The notes under the pieces were generated by a model. The model searched no databases. It saw only the letters and a list, made by a program, of their open reading frames with translations, and was not told where the DNA came from. Source: Pagrus major (taxonomy: Eukaryota; Chordata; Actinopteri; Spariformes; Sparidae). Taken from it: a DNA stretch of 64,000 nt. Of the stretch, positions 11,301 to 21,100 are shown piece after piece (the stretch's first letter is position 1; every line of letters starts with the position of its first letter). Where the stretch lies: NCBI RefSeq assembly GCF_040436345.1, contig NC_133218.1, forward strand, positions 24,974,710 to 25,038,709, read 5' to 3'. The position numbers were made by a program, and so were the translations under genes.

Positions 11301-13895
11301 TGATGAACCTATGTGTAGCGTGTGTATTTCCATTAAGTAGCACAATAATCCATTCCTATCTTATATTTCCTCATCTCATGCAACAGGAAGCTCAGGCGGG
11401 ATCTGTGAGAAGAGCAAACTCTACTCTGATGGGAAGAGGAAGTCTCTGAACACTGGCATTATCACTGTGCAGAATTACGCCTCCCATGTCCCTCCCAAGG
11501 TGTCACACATCACTTTCGCTCATGAGGTTGGGCACAACTTTGGCTCCCCTGTAAGTATTATCATTTAAAACACTGGCCTTCACCAGTACACTTCTTTCTC
11601 TTGCCAAGTTGTGCAGCATATTATATGCAAACTGTCTCTTAAGTCTCTTTGCCCTTTGTCCTGTTTTACAGCATGACTCTGGGACTGAATGCACCCCTGG
11701 AGAGTCTAAGTTGCAGGAGAAAAAGGAGCAGGGCAACTACATCATGTATGCCAGAGCAACATCAGGGGACAAGCTCAACAATAACAAGTTCTCCCTCTGC
11801 AGCATCCGCAATATAAGTGCTGTTCTGATGAAAAAGAGAGATGATTGTTTTGTCGGTAAGTTCTCTCTTATGAACTAATTTGTTCCTGTCGATGTGTGAG
11901 AGAGAGCTCCTGTCTTCATGCTATTGTGTCTGTGTGTACAGAGTCTGGCCAGCCTATCTGTGGTAATGGACTTGTGGAAGCTGGAGAGGAGTGTGACTGT
12001 GGCTACAGTGATCAGTGTAAAGACCCCTGCTGCTACAGTGCCAATGAAGGGGAGGGCAAGAAGTGTAAACTCCAACCTGGCAAAATCTGCAGGTCAGATG
12101 TGATGTGCATGCCACTAAAGTACAGTCCTGTGGTCTGTGAAAGTATTAAACATTGTTGTCAATAGAACATTTTTGATTGCATATTTATAATTCTTAATTC
12201 CACAGTCCCAGCCAAGGCCCATGTTGCACAAAAGAGTGTACTTTCAAGGGCGCAGATGACAGATGTAGACCGGAGTCCGAGTGTGCCAGAGAGGGCAAGT
12301 GCAATGGAGCTACTGCTCTGTGTCCCACCTCAGAACCAAAGCAAAACTTCACGTCCTGCCATTCAGAAACACAAGTCTGCCTCAATGGGGTATGTTAGTT
12401 TTAGTCACCCTCTTGCTCTTTTTTTGGTGTTTGGTTTGTGCAGTTTTTGAGCTTGTGTTTGTATTGACAATGTGTTTATGTCTGCGACCTGCTTGTTTGG
12501 ACCAGCTATGTACTGGTTCCATTTGTGAGAAGTATGGACTCGAGATGTGCACCTGTGCCAGCAAAGATGGCAAAGATGGCACGGATGAGGCAGCTGAGCT
12601 GTGCCACGTGTGCTGCATGGAGAAAAGTGAGTGGCAGGCTGCGAAAACACACACAGTAGTAATATTAAGCCATAATTATGTAATATATATTATTGAGCTG
12701 AGATATCGTCAGTGTCTCAAAAGTCACCACTTCTCCTTCTACTCTCAGTGAACCCCAGCACCTGCAGCAGCTCCGGCTCAGACAAATGGGCCAGATTTTT
12801 CAACAGGACGGTCACGACGCTGCAGCCTGGCTCACCCTGCAACGACTTTAAGGGTTATTGTGACGTCTTTATGAGGTGTCGTCTGGTGGACGCTGACGGG
12901 CCTCTGGCAAGACTTAAGAAAGCCATCTTCAATGCAGCGCTCTACGAAAACATTGCCGAGTGGATAGTGGTGAGTGTCTCAGTCAAAGAAATGGAGCTGT
13001 TGTAAAGAGCTGTCAACACAATGTCACAAACACATATAAAACTATTTCTGTGGCGTTTCTGGCCTGTATTAAGTCATTCTTTAATATCACCCTTTGTTAT
13101 CCAGGCTCATTGGTGGGCAGTGCTGTTGATGGGCATCGCTCTCATTATGCTAATGGCCGGCTTCATCAAAATCTGCAGCGTCCACACCCCCAGCAGCAAT
13201 CCCAAACTTCCCCCACCAAAGCCACTGCCAGGTACAGTACATCATAGACGTTTATATTTACATCAAAAATGTTGTGGACTGTTTCAGTGCACTGCATTCA
13301 TTTTAGACAATAGAAGTTTATTGTTAATCTGTATCTTTGTCGTAAGTGTTTGCGGGATCTTTGTTAAAAATGCATTCTGTTTTTATTCACGTATTACACA
13401 GCTTTACAACCTTTTTGGAATGGAGTTGTTGGATATGATGACTTAGATTAGGGTTTTTCAATCCTGTTCCTGTGGACCCTCAAGAAACTTAAAAAAGAAG
13501 GAAGGGTCATTACGTCATGAATCTTTGGTGCCAGACTGTCATGACAGCTGTATTGAGGTCTGTGGGAGATGGATGGAGAAACACATTAAAACCCAACATA
13601 TCGACATCATATGAGTTCTAATGACGAAATGCCTCCAGAAAATGAAAGAACAAGTCTGAAGTGTGTTCTTTCATTTCTGGAGGCATTATTTCAACAGAAG
13701 TCATACAATGTAGATTTGTTGGGCTTTTGTGCTGTGGACACCTTTCTAAAACTATGCATCCATATCCTTTTTTTTCAATGTCCTGTAGGTACACTGAAAA
13801 GGAGAAGACCGCAGCACGCAAACCAGCAGTCACAGGCCCAGCGCCACCAACGTCAGCACAGAGAGGACTATCAAATGGGACAGATGAGACGCTGA
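3127..13895 (+). CDS. adam10: ADAM10 metalloprotease, exons 3-16 (5' partial)
   Basis: Type I membrane zinc metalloprotease, the constitutive alpha-secretase that sheds Notch, APP, cadherins and other ectodomains at the cell surface. Fourteen exons join in one frame (2077 bp, 692 codons including stop). In order they give: prodomain with a Cys in GGCADHSVF, furin site RRKR, catalytic domain with [11 protein letters not shown] (zinc ligands split over two exons), disintegrin domain, cysteine-rich domain, one transmembrane helix and a proline- and arginine-containing tail ending YQMGQMRR. Nearly every segment aligns with human ADAM10; about 68 N-terminal residues including the signal peptide are outside the window. 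The second proline-rich tail motif is eroded. ADAM17 is excluded by the short cysteine-rich region and by the tail. The a or b paralogue cannot be decided. Its 3' end faces lipc. Confidence 0.97.
3246..3799 (+). other. adam10: adam10 intron 3 with GA microsatellite
   Basis: The 554 bp intron contains a GA tract at 3479-3528, interrupted once by AAAG. Open frames across this tract encode only Arg-Glu or Ser-Leu repeats and are artefacts of the repeat. Confidence 0.9.
3479..3528. repeat. (GA)n microsatellite
   Basis: About 25 GA units with one AAAG interruption, in adam10 intron 3. Confidence 0.97.
3800..3958 (+). CDS. adam10: adam10 exon 4 (prodomain)
   Basis: Opens by completing the split Gly codon, then reads [19 protein letters not shown] to [11 protein letters not shown], ending one base into an Asp codon before gtaagt. 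The text is strongly conserved with human ADAM10. Open frames that continue past 3958 run into the intron. Confidence 0.96.
4180..4787. repeat. outer degenerate repeat interrupted by a TIR element
   Basis: The left side starts TAGGGATGCA and continues with a CCAATATAT-like stretch. The right side carries ATCAGCCGATAGCAATGG and ends near ATGTATCCCA, roughly complementary to the left end. The two halves resemble a teleost repeat that is normally contiguous; a second element sits between them. Confidence 0.45.
4327..4680 (+). mobile_element. non-autonomous TIR element, family B, copy 1
   Basis: The left end reads AAAGGTGCAATATGTAAGA and the right end CTCTTACATATAA, giving imperfect terminal inverted repeats. 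A second diverged copy in the other orientation lies at about 62786-63055 and shares internal blocks (CAACAGA, TTGACGT, GCTAACTGAGCTA). No transposase frame is present. Confidence 0.6.
5360..5387. repeat. (CA)n microsatellite
   Basis: Fourteen uninterrupted CA units within adam10 intron 4. Confidence 0.97.
7005..7080 (+). repeat. degenerate AT-rich dispersed repeat (gctgcaactaacgattatt type)
   Basis: The sequence AGTGCTCCAACTTATAATTATT followed by repeated TGATTGATGTGTCGATTAT blocks resembles a very common teleost repeat. Related stretches occur at 9272-9350 and, reversed, at 40740-40805. Confidence 0.45.
7613..7716 (+). CDS. adam10: adam10 exon 5 (prodomain, cysteine switch)
   Basis: Reads [19 protein letters not shown] to SVK, in phase 0 at a gtaagt donor. 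The Cys in GGCADHSVF corresponds to the prodomain cysteine thought to hold the protease latent. Confidence 0.96.
7717..8158 (+). other. adam10: adam10 intron 5
   Basis: A 442 bp intron with canonical gtaagt donor and ttgtacag acceptor; I see no other feature in it. Confidence 0.85.
8159..8317 (+). CDS. adam10: adam10 exon 6 (furin site and start of mature enzyme)
   Basis: Fifty-three codons in phase 0. The proprotein-convertase site RRKR is encoded at 8210-8221, followed by [21 protein letters not shown] and GTREAVIAQ, the start of the metalloprotease domain. Human has RKKR at this place, so the site is kept. Confidence 0.97.
8534..8626 (+). CDS. adam10: adam10 exon 7 (metalloprotease)
   Basis: Thirty-one codons, [17 protein letters not shown] to MVKRIR, including an N-glycosylation sequon in RNISF. 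Acceptor ctctgcag, donor gtgagt. Confidence 0.96.
8811..8994 (+). CDS. adam10: adam10 exon 8 (metalloprotease)
   Basis: Reads [20 protein letters not shown], then the near-invariant block [19 protein letters not shown] to GLAWVGAPS. The first residues contain an NTT sequon. It ends one base into a Gly codon. Confidence 0.97.
8995..11386 (+). other. adam10: adam10 intron 8
   Basis: No exon seen. About 9200-9235 is a fragment matching one end of TIR family A (AGCAATATTATGTAGAAATTGGCA). The 9272-9350 stretch is a degenerate AT-rich dispersed repeat. The rest is AT-rich with no recognised element. Confidence 0.8.
9200..9235. repeat. end fragment of TIR family A
   Basis: The motif GCAATATTATGTAGAAATTG closely matches the reverse complement of the right end of the complete element at 16843-17219. 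No second end is visible nearby, so this is a relic. Confidence 0.55.
11387..11550 (+). CDS. adam10: adam10 exon 9 (zinc site HEVGH)
   Basis: Reads [16 protein letters not shown] to [19 protein letters not shown] and ends [10 protein letters not shown] (11521-11550) in phase 0. Two zinc-ligand His and the catalytic Glu lie here; the third His is the first codon of the next exon. Confidence 0.98.
11672..11855 (+). CDS. adam10: adam10 exon 10 (third zinc His, Met-turn)
   Basis: Begins with the third zinc-binding His (11672-11674), then [12 protein letters not shown], the Met-turn region [20 protein letters not shown] and CSIRNISAV. It ends one base into a Glu codon. Confidence 0.97.
11942..12092 (+). 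CDS. adam10: adam10 exon 11 (disintegrin domain)
   Basis: Reads [34 protein letters not shown], then CKLQPGKIC, with the cysteine spacing of the ADAM10 disintegrin domain. The last two bases begin a Ser codon completed in the next exon. Confidence 0.97.
12206..12389 (+). CDS. adam10: adam10 exon 12 (disintegrin/cysteine-rich)
   Basis: Reads [19 protein letters not shown], then [31 protein letters not shown]. The exon is open only in this frame, and its phases (2 in, 0 out) fit both neighbours. Confidence 0.96.
12506..12626 (+). CDS. adam10: adam10 exon 13 (cysteine-rich domain)
   Basis: Reads [20 protein letters not shown], then [20 protein letters not shown]. Compared with human (SSDGKDDKELCHVCC) it has about four extra residues before ELCHVCC. 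It ends one base into a Met codon. Confidence 0.95.
12749..12969 (+). CDS. adam10: adam10 exon 14 (cysteine-rich/membrane-proximal)
   Basis: Reads [39 protein letters not shown] and ENIAEWIV, in phase 0 at gtgagt. It forms the membrane-proximal part of the ectodomain. Confidence 0.97.
13105..13231 (+). CDS. adam10: adam10 exon 15 (transmembrane helix)
   Basis: Reads [20 protein letters not shown], an uncharged membrane span, then [19 protein letters not shown], which keeps the juxtamembrane proline-rich SH3-type motif. It ends one base into a Gly codon. Confidence 0.98.
13232..13788 (+). other. adam10: adam10 last intron, contains long hairpin
   Basis: The intron between the transmembrane and tail exons. 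Its main content is an inverted repeat spanning about 13581-13733, described separately. Short open frames across it are not supported as coding. Confidence 0.85.
13581..13733. repeat. long inverted repeat (hairpin) in adam10 intron
   Basis: The core arms, 13628-13652 (AATGCCTCCAGAAAATGAAA...) and 13664-13687, are complementary over 24 bp with one bulged A and an 11 nt loop. Complementarity continues outwards with mismatches to about 13581 and 13733 (blocks CCCAACA, TATGA, TTCT on both arms). Transcribed, it would fold into a stem of about 70 bp. Confidence 0.8.
13789..13895 (+). CDS. adam10: adam10 exon 16 (cytoplasmic tail and stop)
   Basis: Reads [20 protein letters not shown], then [15 protein letters not shown] and a TGA stop at 13893-13895. 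The RRR cluster and C-terminal YQMG.MRR agree with human, but the intervening proline-rich stretch is replaced by Gln/His residues. Confidence 0.96.
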
Positions 13896-16790
13896 GACAC
13901 TAGTCTGCTCTTCGCCTTGGCTCTTCCTAGTGCCTACAATAGGAGCACTTCTCTCCAAAGAGTTACCTTTACCACCTATTGCAAAATTCAAAGAACTTGA
14001 AACTAGATCGATTTCACTGGACAAAAAGCCTGAAGGGTTTGTTTTTTTTCCTGGGCCTAACAAACTCACTCGGCACCTCTGCTCTGAGAGCCAGATTAGC
14101 AGTGGTTCACACAGCTTTATAGGAAACGAATAACTTTTCCAATGAGGGACAGGAGGAGAAATTCACTGATCTCTGTTATGTGGTCTTAATATTTGAATGC
14201 TATTTTTTTTTTTTTTTAACCAGAATGGAGGAGAGAGAAGCAGCTGTGTGTTAGAGTTGCCTTCCTCTGTTCTCCATCTGTGCTACCTTTTTTCTTTCCT
14301 ATTCTTCCTCTCTGAAGTGCTGCCATCTTCAGCACAAAAGCAGGATTGCAAGTAACATGGGGTTTTTGTTGCCAATCAAAAACAACATTGAGAAACTGAG
14401 TTGGAGGAAAACTTATTTTTTGCCAATTTAATTAGATTGTTTTAAGTCAAAGCACCATCAGCTGTTGTTGCTTTTTATTTCTAAAGCATACATGTTTTCT
14501 GTCAGTGTGCAATTGTACAGATTTCACAGTAGGTTTTTTTTTTTTGTGTTTCAAATGGAATTGATTTTCTGTTTGACAAATTATTATTTACGTTTTTAAT
14601 TCACTTTCTCAGGATTAATAACACAGAAAACAAGTGTATTGAGTGGAAAAGATAGCTGCATGTGTATTTCAGGGTAAAGTCCCTCCTGGCTGAAGCCTGT
14701 ACAGAAGGGTTCACGTTAGCTGCAGAGGGGTCATATGAAAAGAATGTATATAAATAAGATTATAGTATCAGATGAGGGGCTGTGGAGAAGAGGTTGATTA
14801 TCTGGATATGTGTTATTTCTCTTTGTGATGTGGTTTTGCAGCTACATTTACACAGAGGTATAGTCTGGGGCTGAAACGAATGATGAGAGAGTAGCTTTTC
14901 CATCAACCTGATTGTATCACACCTTTATTCTGTTACGGCTGACTCGTTGCTTTGGCACTGATATGTAACACATGACATTTGTACGTGTACGTCTTTACAT
15001 TCAGAATGAGAATGGTGAAATCACATAGAAGAATGTGTTTAAAGTTAACAATGTGGACAAAGAAGCACACCTTTATGAGAAGTTATGATAGAAAAGAAGC
15101 GTTCTGGTATGATTGTCCCGCCCACATTTTCACCTGTGTTCTGTCCACTTTTTGAATTTCACACACTGGCAGTTGTTTAAGTAATCTGTTAAAACCACTT
15201 AAAGGCAGTTATTTCCTCTGGGCCTCCGCAGCCAGATGAATGTTTCTGGTTGAAATGTGACTGTGGATTTAGCTTTTATTGATTTTACTCGCAGTTCAGA
15301 TTATTTGTATATTGTTGCAGAATTTAATCAGTTGAGGGAAAACTATAGCTTCTAATTTTATTGTTGCTTTGTTGCTGCTGTTTACAGACATTTACCAGAG
15401 TGAACAATCACTGTCAGCCACCCACCGCTGTTCTGTTCTGTTCTGTCCTGTCCTTTCTTTTACTAATGATCGGGAGTTTGTCAAGGAACTTTGTTACCCT
15501 CATTACGCCCTCTTGATTTCTTTAATTGCATCAAAAATGTGCCTACTCAGAGCAGTGTGACTGAAGTTGGTGAACTACTGTCAGTGATCTGTACCAAGAC
15601 TGAAAATATGCATGAGGTGGCAGTTTATCCATGTTATCAGACTGGACTACTAAAACTAAAGCTTTGTATTGGAAATGGTGTGGTATAGGGCTTGGCAATG
15701 TCTGATAAATACAGGAAACGTAAGTGATGATTGATATACAACTATATAGACCAATATGTGAAAATTTTAATATAATCAGATTTTTTCAGCTTGTTTGAAA
15801 GCTAATGATTAGCATTTACTTTGTGTAATATTATATTATCACCCAGTGCTAATTTGGCTTACCTTGTGATTAAATTTAGGTCAACTTCACTGACAGATGG
15901 ATGAGAGTGCAGAATACTCAGAGCTGAGTTACTGGCAAAATATAAAAATATATATATTTATAGTTTCTTACAATTATTTTAGGAGAGAACACCTTGATGG
16001 AGAAACAACTATTTTTTCTTACCCTTGCAAAAGAGCTGCATGGCGCACAGCTGCAGCTCAGTGTTGTTTTGAGGATGTTGTGTTATCCATCAGATCGATT
16101 CTATGCAGAGTATCACAGAGCTCAACATCGAACAAGTTAGCCTCTTCACAGAGAAATGCCTTCAATGTTTCCTCCTGTAAAGGTACATGGAAAATTCTCC
16201 TGTGTTCACTCATGTCGATGTGGTACAGCAACATTTCTGAACAGACAACAATGCAATCCTCTGTGGCTTCTTCTACTGATTTTCTTTGTTTTTTCGGTGC
16301 TACTGGTAGTGCTTTTTCTTGGGTCGGAGCTTAAAGTATATTTTTCATTATCTTTGGCAAATTTTAAAGCTTTGTGTGTGTGTGTGTATGAGAAAGCGCA
16401 AGAGAGAGCTGCTTTGCTGAGTCATTCTTGTATCTTTTTGTTGATATGGTAAGATGTGGGGTGTTTGGGGTTAATGATACTCTCTGGGAGGGGTTTTTTC
16501 TTTCTTTCACATGTGTTGCTATGATGTTGAGCAAATGTGCACTGAAGTGTAATTGATGTAAACAAAGAATCCAAAATGGTATAGATTCAGAACTACTGTC
16601 TGATTTTAATGTGTCCTGTGTTTTATACAATGTCTTCAATGGTCTGTTTGTTTTTGTTGACCTTTTTTTGTTCTGTTATCTGTTCTGCTTACTTTGAAGA
16701 TCTGACTAAAATTGCAAAGGTATTGTGCAAAAGTATAATTTCTTTTGAACTACTTGAAATGCATTAATAAACCAGACTTGATCAAATGTT
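13896..16790 (+). other. adam10: adam10 3'UTR
   Basis: About 2.9 kb of non-coding sequence from the stop codon to a canonical poly(A) signal followed by a GT-rich stretch. It includes a T run near 14202-14218. The length is an inference: no convincing signal nearer the stop was preferred, and earlier sites may also be used. Confidence 0.7.
16766..16771 (+). terminator. adam10: adam10 polyadenylation signal
   Basis: AATAAA followed within about 20-30 bases by TGTTTGTTTTTAATG, a typical downstream GT-rich element. It lies just before a mobile element that separates the two convergent genes. Confidence 0.7.
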
Positions 16791-16842
16791 TGTTTTTAAT
16801 GTTTTTACGCAATATCAAATACACTGTAGATTGTAATTTGTT

Positions 16843-17219
16843 AAAGCAACATTATGTAACTTCTTAACCTAATAATAACATATCTTAAATCATTGTGGTG
16901 GTACAGTGTCTTGTAATAGGGTGAATGGTAACTCTGTCTCAGCCACTGCGCCTCCCCTATCACTTGTTTCTACACTACATCTCAACTTCAGTGAGAGGGA
17001 AGGATCACAGCGTTACATACATGTTTACTTCAAATACAAGTTTTCAACACATAACATTGTGATGTAATGAGTTTTGTTTGTAGTTATAGTTATTGTACCT
17101 ATAATAGGTATGATAAACAGCTACAGACCTGGGATTTGTATTTATAAGAGTGGTGTTGGACTCAGAAACTGTGGGGGGCAGATAGCACAAAATGCCAATT
17201 TCTACATAATGTTGCTTTG
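16843..17219 (+). mobile_element. non-autonomous TIR element, family A, copy 1
   Basis: The left end AAAGCAACATTATGTAAC and right end CTACATAATGTTGCTTT are inverted repeats of about 17 bp enclosing about 377 bp. A reverse-oriented, shorter copy occurs at about 62328-62604. Shared internal blocks include GGTACAGTGTCTTGTAATAG and ACATACATGTTTACTTCAA. There is no coding capacity, so it is a MITE-like element. It fills most of the gap between adam10 and lipc. Confidence 0.75.
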
Positions 17220-17496
17220 AGGGTTTCTGCCAGATTTGCTGTGTTTACTGTTTGAGCTTTGATTCTCAAGCTGACTGCTGCCTGAGCAGCTGGACATTTT
17301 AGCTGCTGATTATTTTAAATGTACAGTCAGAGTTAACTGTTTTCACACTAGAGTGAGTAACCAGTGTCAGCTTTTTCGACAGCATCTTTGACATTCTGGT
17401 GATGAGTCCGTTTGTCAGTACATGAGCAGTGCGTGTACACAGGTGTGTTTTAAAAAAACAGACCACACAGAAGAATAGAAAAGAACAGAGTGCATA

Positions 17497-17502
17497 TTTA
17501 TT
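17497..17502 (-). terminator. lipc: candidate lipc polyadenylation signal
   Basis: AATAAA on the minus strand (TTTATT on plus), about 560 bp past the lipc stop. Other hexamer variants exist nearer, so this assignment is tentative. Confidence 0.4.
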
Positions 17503-18058
17503 GCTCTGGTTTGAGTTTGATTAGGAGATGATGTTATTTGAAGGAGTAATGCAGGTTTTAATGATGAGATTGATCATTTTATATAAGAAAAAAAAAAACT
17601 TTACATACTTTGGAACTAACGTCATCAAAAGGTCGGTGACTTCGTGTTCACTGTCTGGTTAATGTTTGAATTGGCAAATGCCCAGCTGTTTATATCCCCC
17701 TGAGAGACAGACCGTAATGTAAATCTGCCTGGATCTTTAAACTACACTGTGTGGCTCTGGTCAACAAAGTGTCTGGTACAAAGGTCACATGCAATACGTA
17801 TTTATAATTTTACCACATAATCAAATTTAAACATGTTTAAATTAAATAAGTTTACAATAGGTGCTAGTTGTTCTCTAGCCTCAGTTTCCCAGGATTCAAT
17901 TCTCCTAATAAACTTTAGCATTCAGCATTTCTCCAGTGCCAATTCTTTGAGAGAATTAATAATTCTTAATTTACTCCCTGAATCTGCACAGCCTCACTCT
18001 CAGGAGTTGTTGTGAACTTGCAGGGCGTCCATCAGAGATCTTCAGTCTGTTGAACAGA

Positions 18059-18191
18059 CTAAGGCTCCCTCACAAGTCTGTTGTGCTTCCTTCTCCGCTG
18101 TTTCTGTGTTTCTTCTTTGCAGCGCACGTACACTTTATCTTGCGACACTTCAACTTGTTGGTCCTCATTTGTCATGGCACAAAAAGATGTC
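18059..18191 (-). CDS. lipc: lipc exon 9 (basic C-terminus, stop)
   Basis: Completes an Arg codon, then [43 protein letters not shown] and TAG at 18061-18059. The Cys pair and the dense Lys/Arg run fit a heparan-sulfate-binding tail. Confidence 0.94.
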
Positions 18192-21100
18192 CTGGAAAAC
18201 AGAAACAATGTTGTTGATACGTAAACAGAAAGTGTGTGCTCAGTTAAGTGTAGCAGATAAATTATGATAAATGATTCAGTTTCTGTGTGTGGGGGGAAAT
18301 AATCCACTAGGTGGCGTTAAAAGTCTGCGATGGTGTCGAAGCAGAAGGTTTTTTTTCTGCTGGCAAGAATAGGGCACTGCAAAATGTTATTGTATGAGTA
18401 CATTTATTCTTTATTGAATGTGTTATTTCAAATAGTTGGTAGGATTAATAACTTAATATAAAACAATCCTCTAATACTAATAGAAATAATCTTCTTTTGA
18501 CTCGACTCTTCATGTCCCCTCTTGCAGTAAATGTACTCATCTGCTGTACTTAAGTACAGTTTTTATGCACTTGTACTTGAACTGCAGCAGTGACAATGAT
18601 CCACTGATGAAATACATAAAACAATACGCACTAAAAATCTGCATCAAGGGTATTTTCACTTACTTTTTTCATTTGTACCTCTCAACCCATACAACCTTGA
18701 ATGTAGTGAATGATATGGAGTATTTTTATATTGAGGTATTCACTGATGGAATGGATGCCTGTACTTTACTTAAGTACTTCCATTTTATACAACTTTGATT
18801 GATTTGTTTATTTAAGATTCATGCACTAAATAGTGCCCTTGAAAATATTGTACTTTTTACTTGACACAATTAGTTAGTAGTTGCTTTGCAGATTCAGATT
18901 ATTAAAGCAAAAATATAAATCAACAAATAAAGAATGCTTCATATTATTATGAATGAAGCTACCCAGCAGTATCCAGATGTTTTTAAGCACTGTTACATGT
19001 AAATGTCCTGCACTCAGGGTCTTACTCTGTCCTTCCGTGCATGAATTATTAAACCACAAAGTAATACATTTTTTCAATGTTTGTTTTTTACTCTGAAACA
19101 AGTGAAAATCCTGCCAATATTCTCCAATATATGCTATTTTGAAGGCATGTAAAGGTCCACTGTAGTATTAAAAGCAATTCAGGAATACCTGTTTAATCCT
19201 TTTACTTTCAGAAAACCAGACAGGTAAAAACAATAATTTTAACCGGAAATCCATAATAATAATAATATTTTTTCTTGTACATCTTTTTTGTGTCTGAAAA
19301 TATGCGTGTCAGCTCCTGCACTCTTGTTGACATTATGCACCGAAAGGTATATTCTGCCTATTGGCCCTATATTTAGATAAAATTGGCCTTTATGGTAATC
19401 CAACTTTAGATAAGTTAAACATGGCTTTCAAATATCTGTCCACTATAGTGGACACCATGCATGAAAGGGTTAAGTAAAGTACATATGAGTATAAAAATAT
19501 ACTTAAAGTACCAAAAGTAAAGGAACTGTAAGTAAAGTGGCCCATTATTGGATTATAAGTATTGATACATGAATGATTCAATACTTGGTTCAGGTGGGGC
19601 TAATCTCAGCCACTGTATAAAGACTTTGAATTCACAACTTTTACTTGTAGTATAGTATTTCTATGCTGTGGTATTGCTACTTTTACCCAAGTGAACAATC
19701 TAAGTAAGATCTAAGAGAGATAAGTCAGCTTAAAAACATCTGGATATTTCTCCATCACTGGTGCTTTGTAATATAGAGTTGTACCTCTCCTGCGTCTCGC
19801 CTGCTTTGACACTGATCTTGCCCACGCTCAGCAGTGGTTTCATCCTCCGGCTGCCCCAGGGAATAATGGTCTGCACCCGGTTCCACACATTCTTCCACAT
19901 AGCTGATCCCTCCCAGTGCAATTTGAGCAACATCAGATCCCCTAAGTCTTTGTCCAGGGTGATCAGGAAGGTGAAGGTTTTATTACCCCAAATTGTTTCA
20001 GGGCTGTTAAAAAGAAGACAAAACAGAGTTAGATTATTACTGCAGGGAACATCCTGCAACAGGCTGTCACATTTCTTTATTGCAAAGCAGAGATCCTCTG
20101 CTGTAATGTTCTACGAGTAAAGCAGGACAGCACATGAGATTTCCTCTCAGGCGCTTTGATACACAGAACATTGAATGGTAACACAGTTGTCAGGGAATAG
20201 TGTCTTGACTAAATTATTTACTCCTCCATCCCCATTTATAGTTCTCTTTCATGCAGCAGCCCGAGTTGTTTCCATGTGTGTCAGCTGCTCTCTGTAACAT
20301 GCCTTCTTTCTTTATAGTGCTGAGAGCCCAGCTGCATATTGCATGTGTCAAAGAATGAGAACGCTGGGCATAAATGTGATGTAATGTAAGCCTGATGGGA
20401 GGTGGTACAGTACTCACACTGTGATGGAGAGGTCGCCGCTCTCCTCCTTTGTTCCAGAGAGGGAGATGGTGAGAGAGGGCTCAATGCTCTCCATCTGGTT
20501 GACAAACTGAATCCTGAACTGGTAATGATGAACTGCAGAGAGGGAAGCAGAAACAGAAGAAAAGATGAGGACAGATAAGCCGTCCAACACAGTCTGTCAA
20601 TCTGACCAAATCTGATTACTTGGAGAGCCAGACCGCCAGCACAAAAAGGCCACCATGCCACTTCTTATCATTTAATAATGCAAATAGAGTGACTTTGAAT
20701 TCACAGAGCCACTACCACTCACACTTTACATACAGGTACTATATACTGTAAAGCCATTTGTGGGGTTTTGGTTGCTTAAAAACAGATATTATAATCTATG
20801 CATTGTTTTCAGCCTTTTTATCTCACTGTCCCCAAGTGGCAGAGGAAGCACTCAGGTGTTTTACTTAAGTACAAGTGGCAAAACCACAGTGTAGAAATAC
20901 AAGTAAAAGTGCAGAGTATTAGCAGTGTTGTTTAAAGTACCCCAAAGTCATACTTGAGTAAAAGTAAATATATCATGCTAAAATATTATTTCGGTGAAAG
21001 TGAAAGTTGACCATGCGAATAGTACTTGAGTAAAAGTCTTAAAGTATCTGATATTATTTGTAATTAAGTATCAAAAGTACAAGTACAAGTAAATCACGCA

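Larger units (their letters stand above)
18192..19784 (-). other. lipc: lipc intron 8 with degenerate dispersed repeats
   Basis: No exon. Parts at about 18480-18870 (minus sense) and 19470-19720 (plus sense) belong to the teleost repeat rich in ACTTAAGTAC/ACTTGAGTA words. The remaining sequence is AT-rich. Confidence 0.75.

Noticed and set aside
12281..12751. 156-codon open frame across adam10 exons 12-13
   Set aside because: In exon 12 it is a shadow frame; it enters the real frame only over exon 13. Splice sites and cysteine pattern favour the separate exons.
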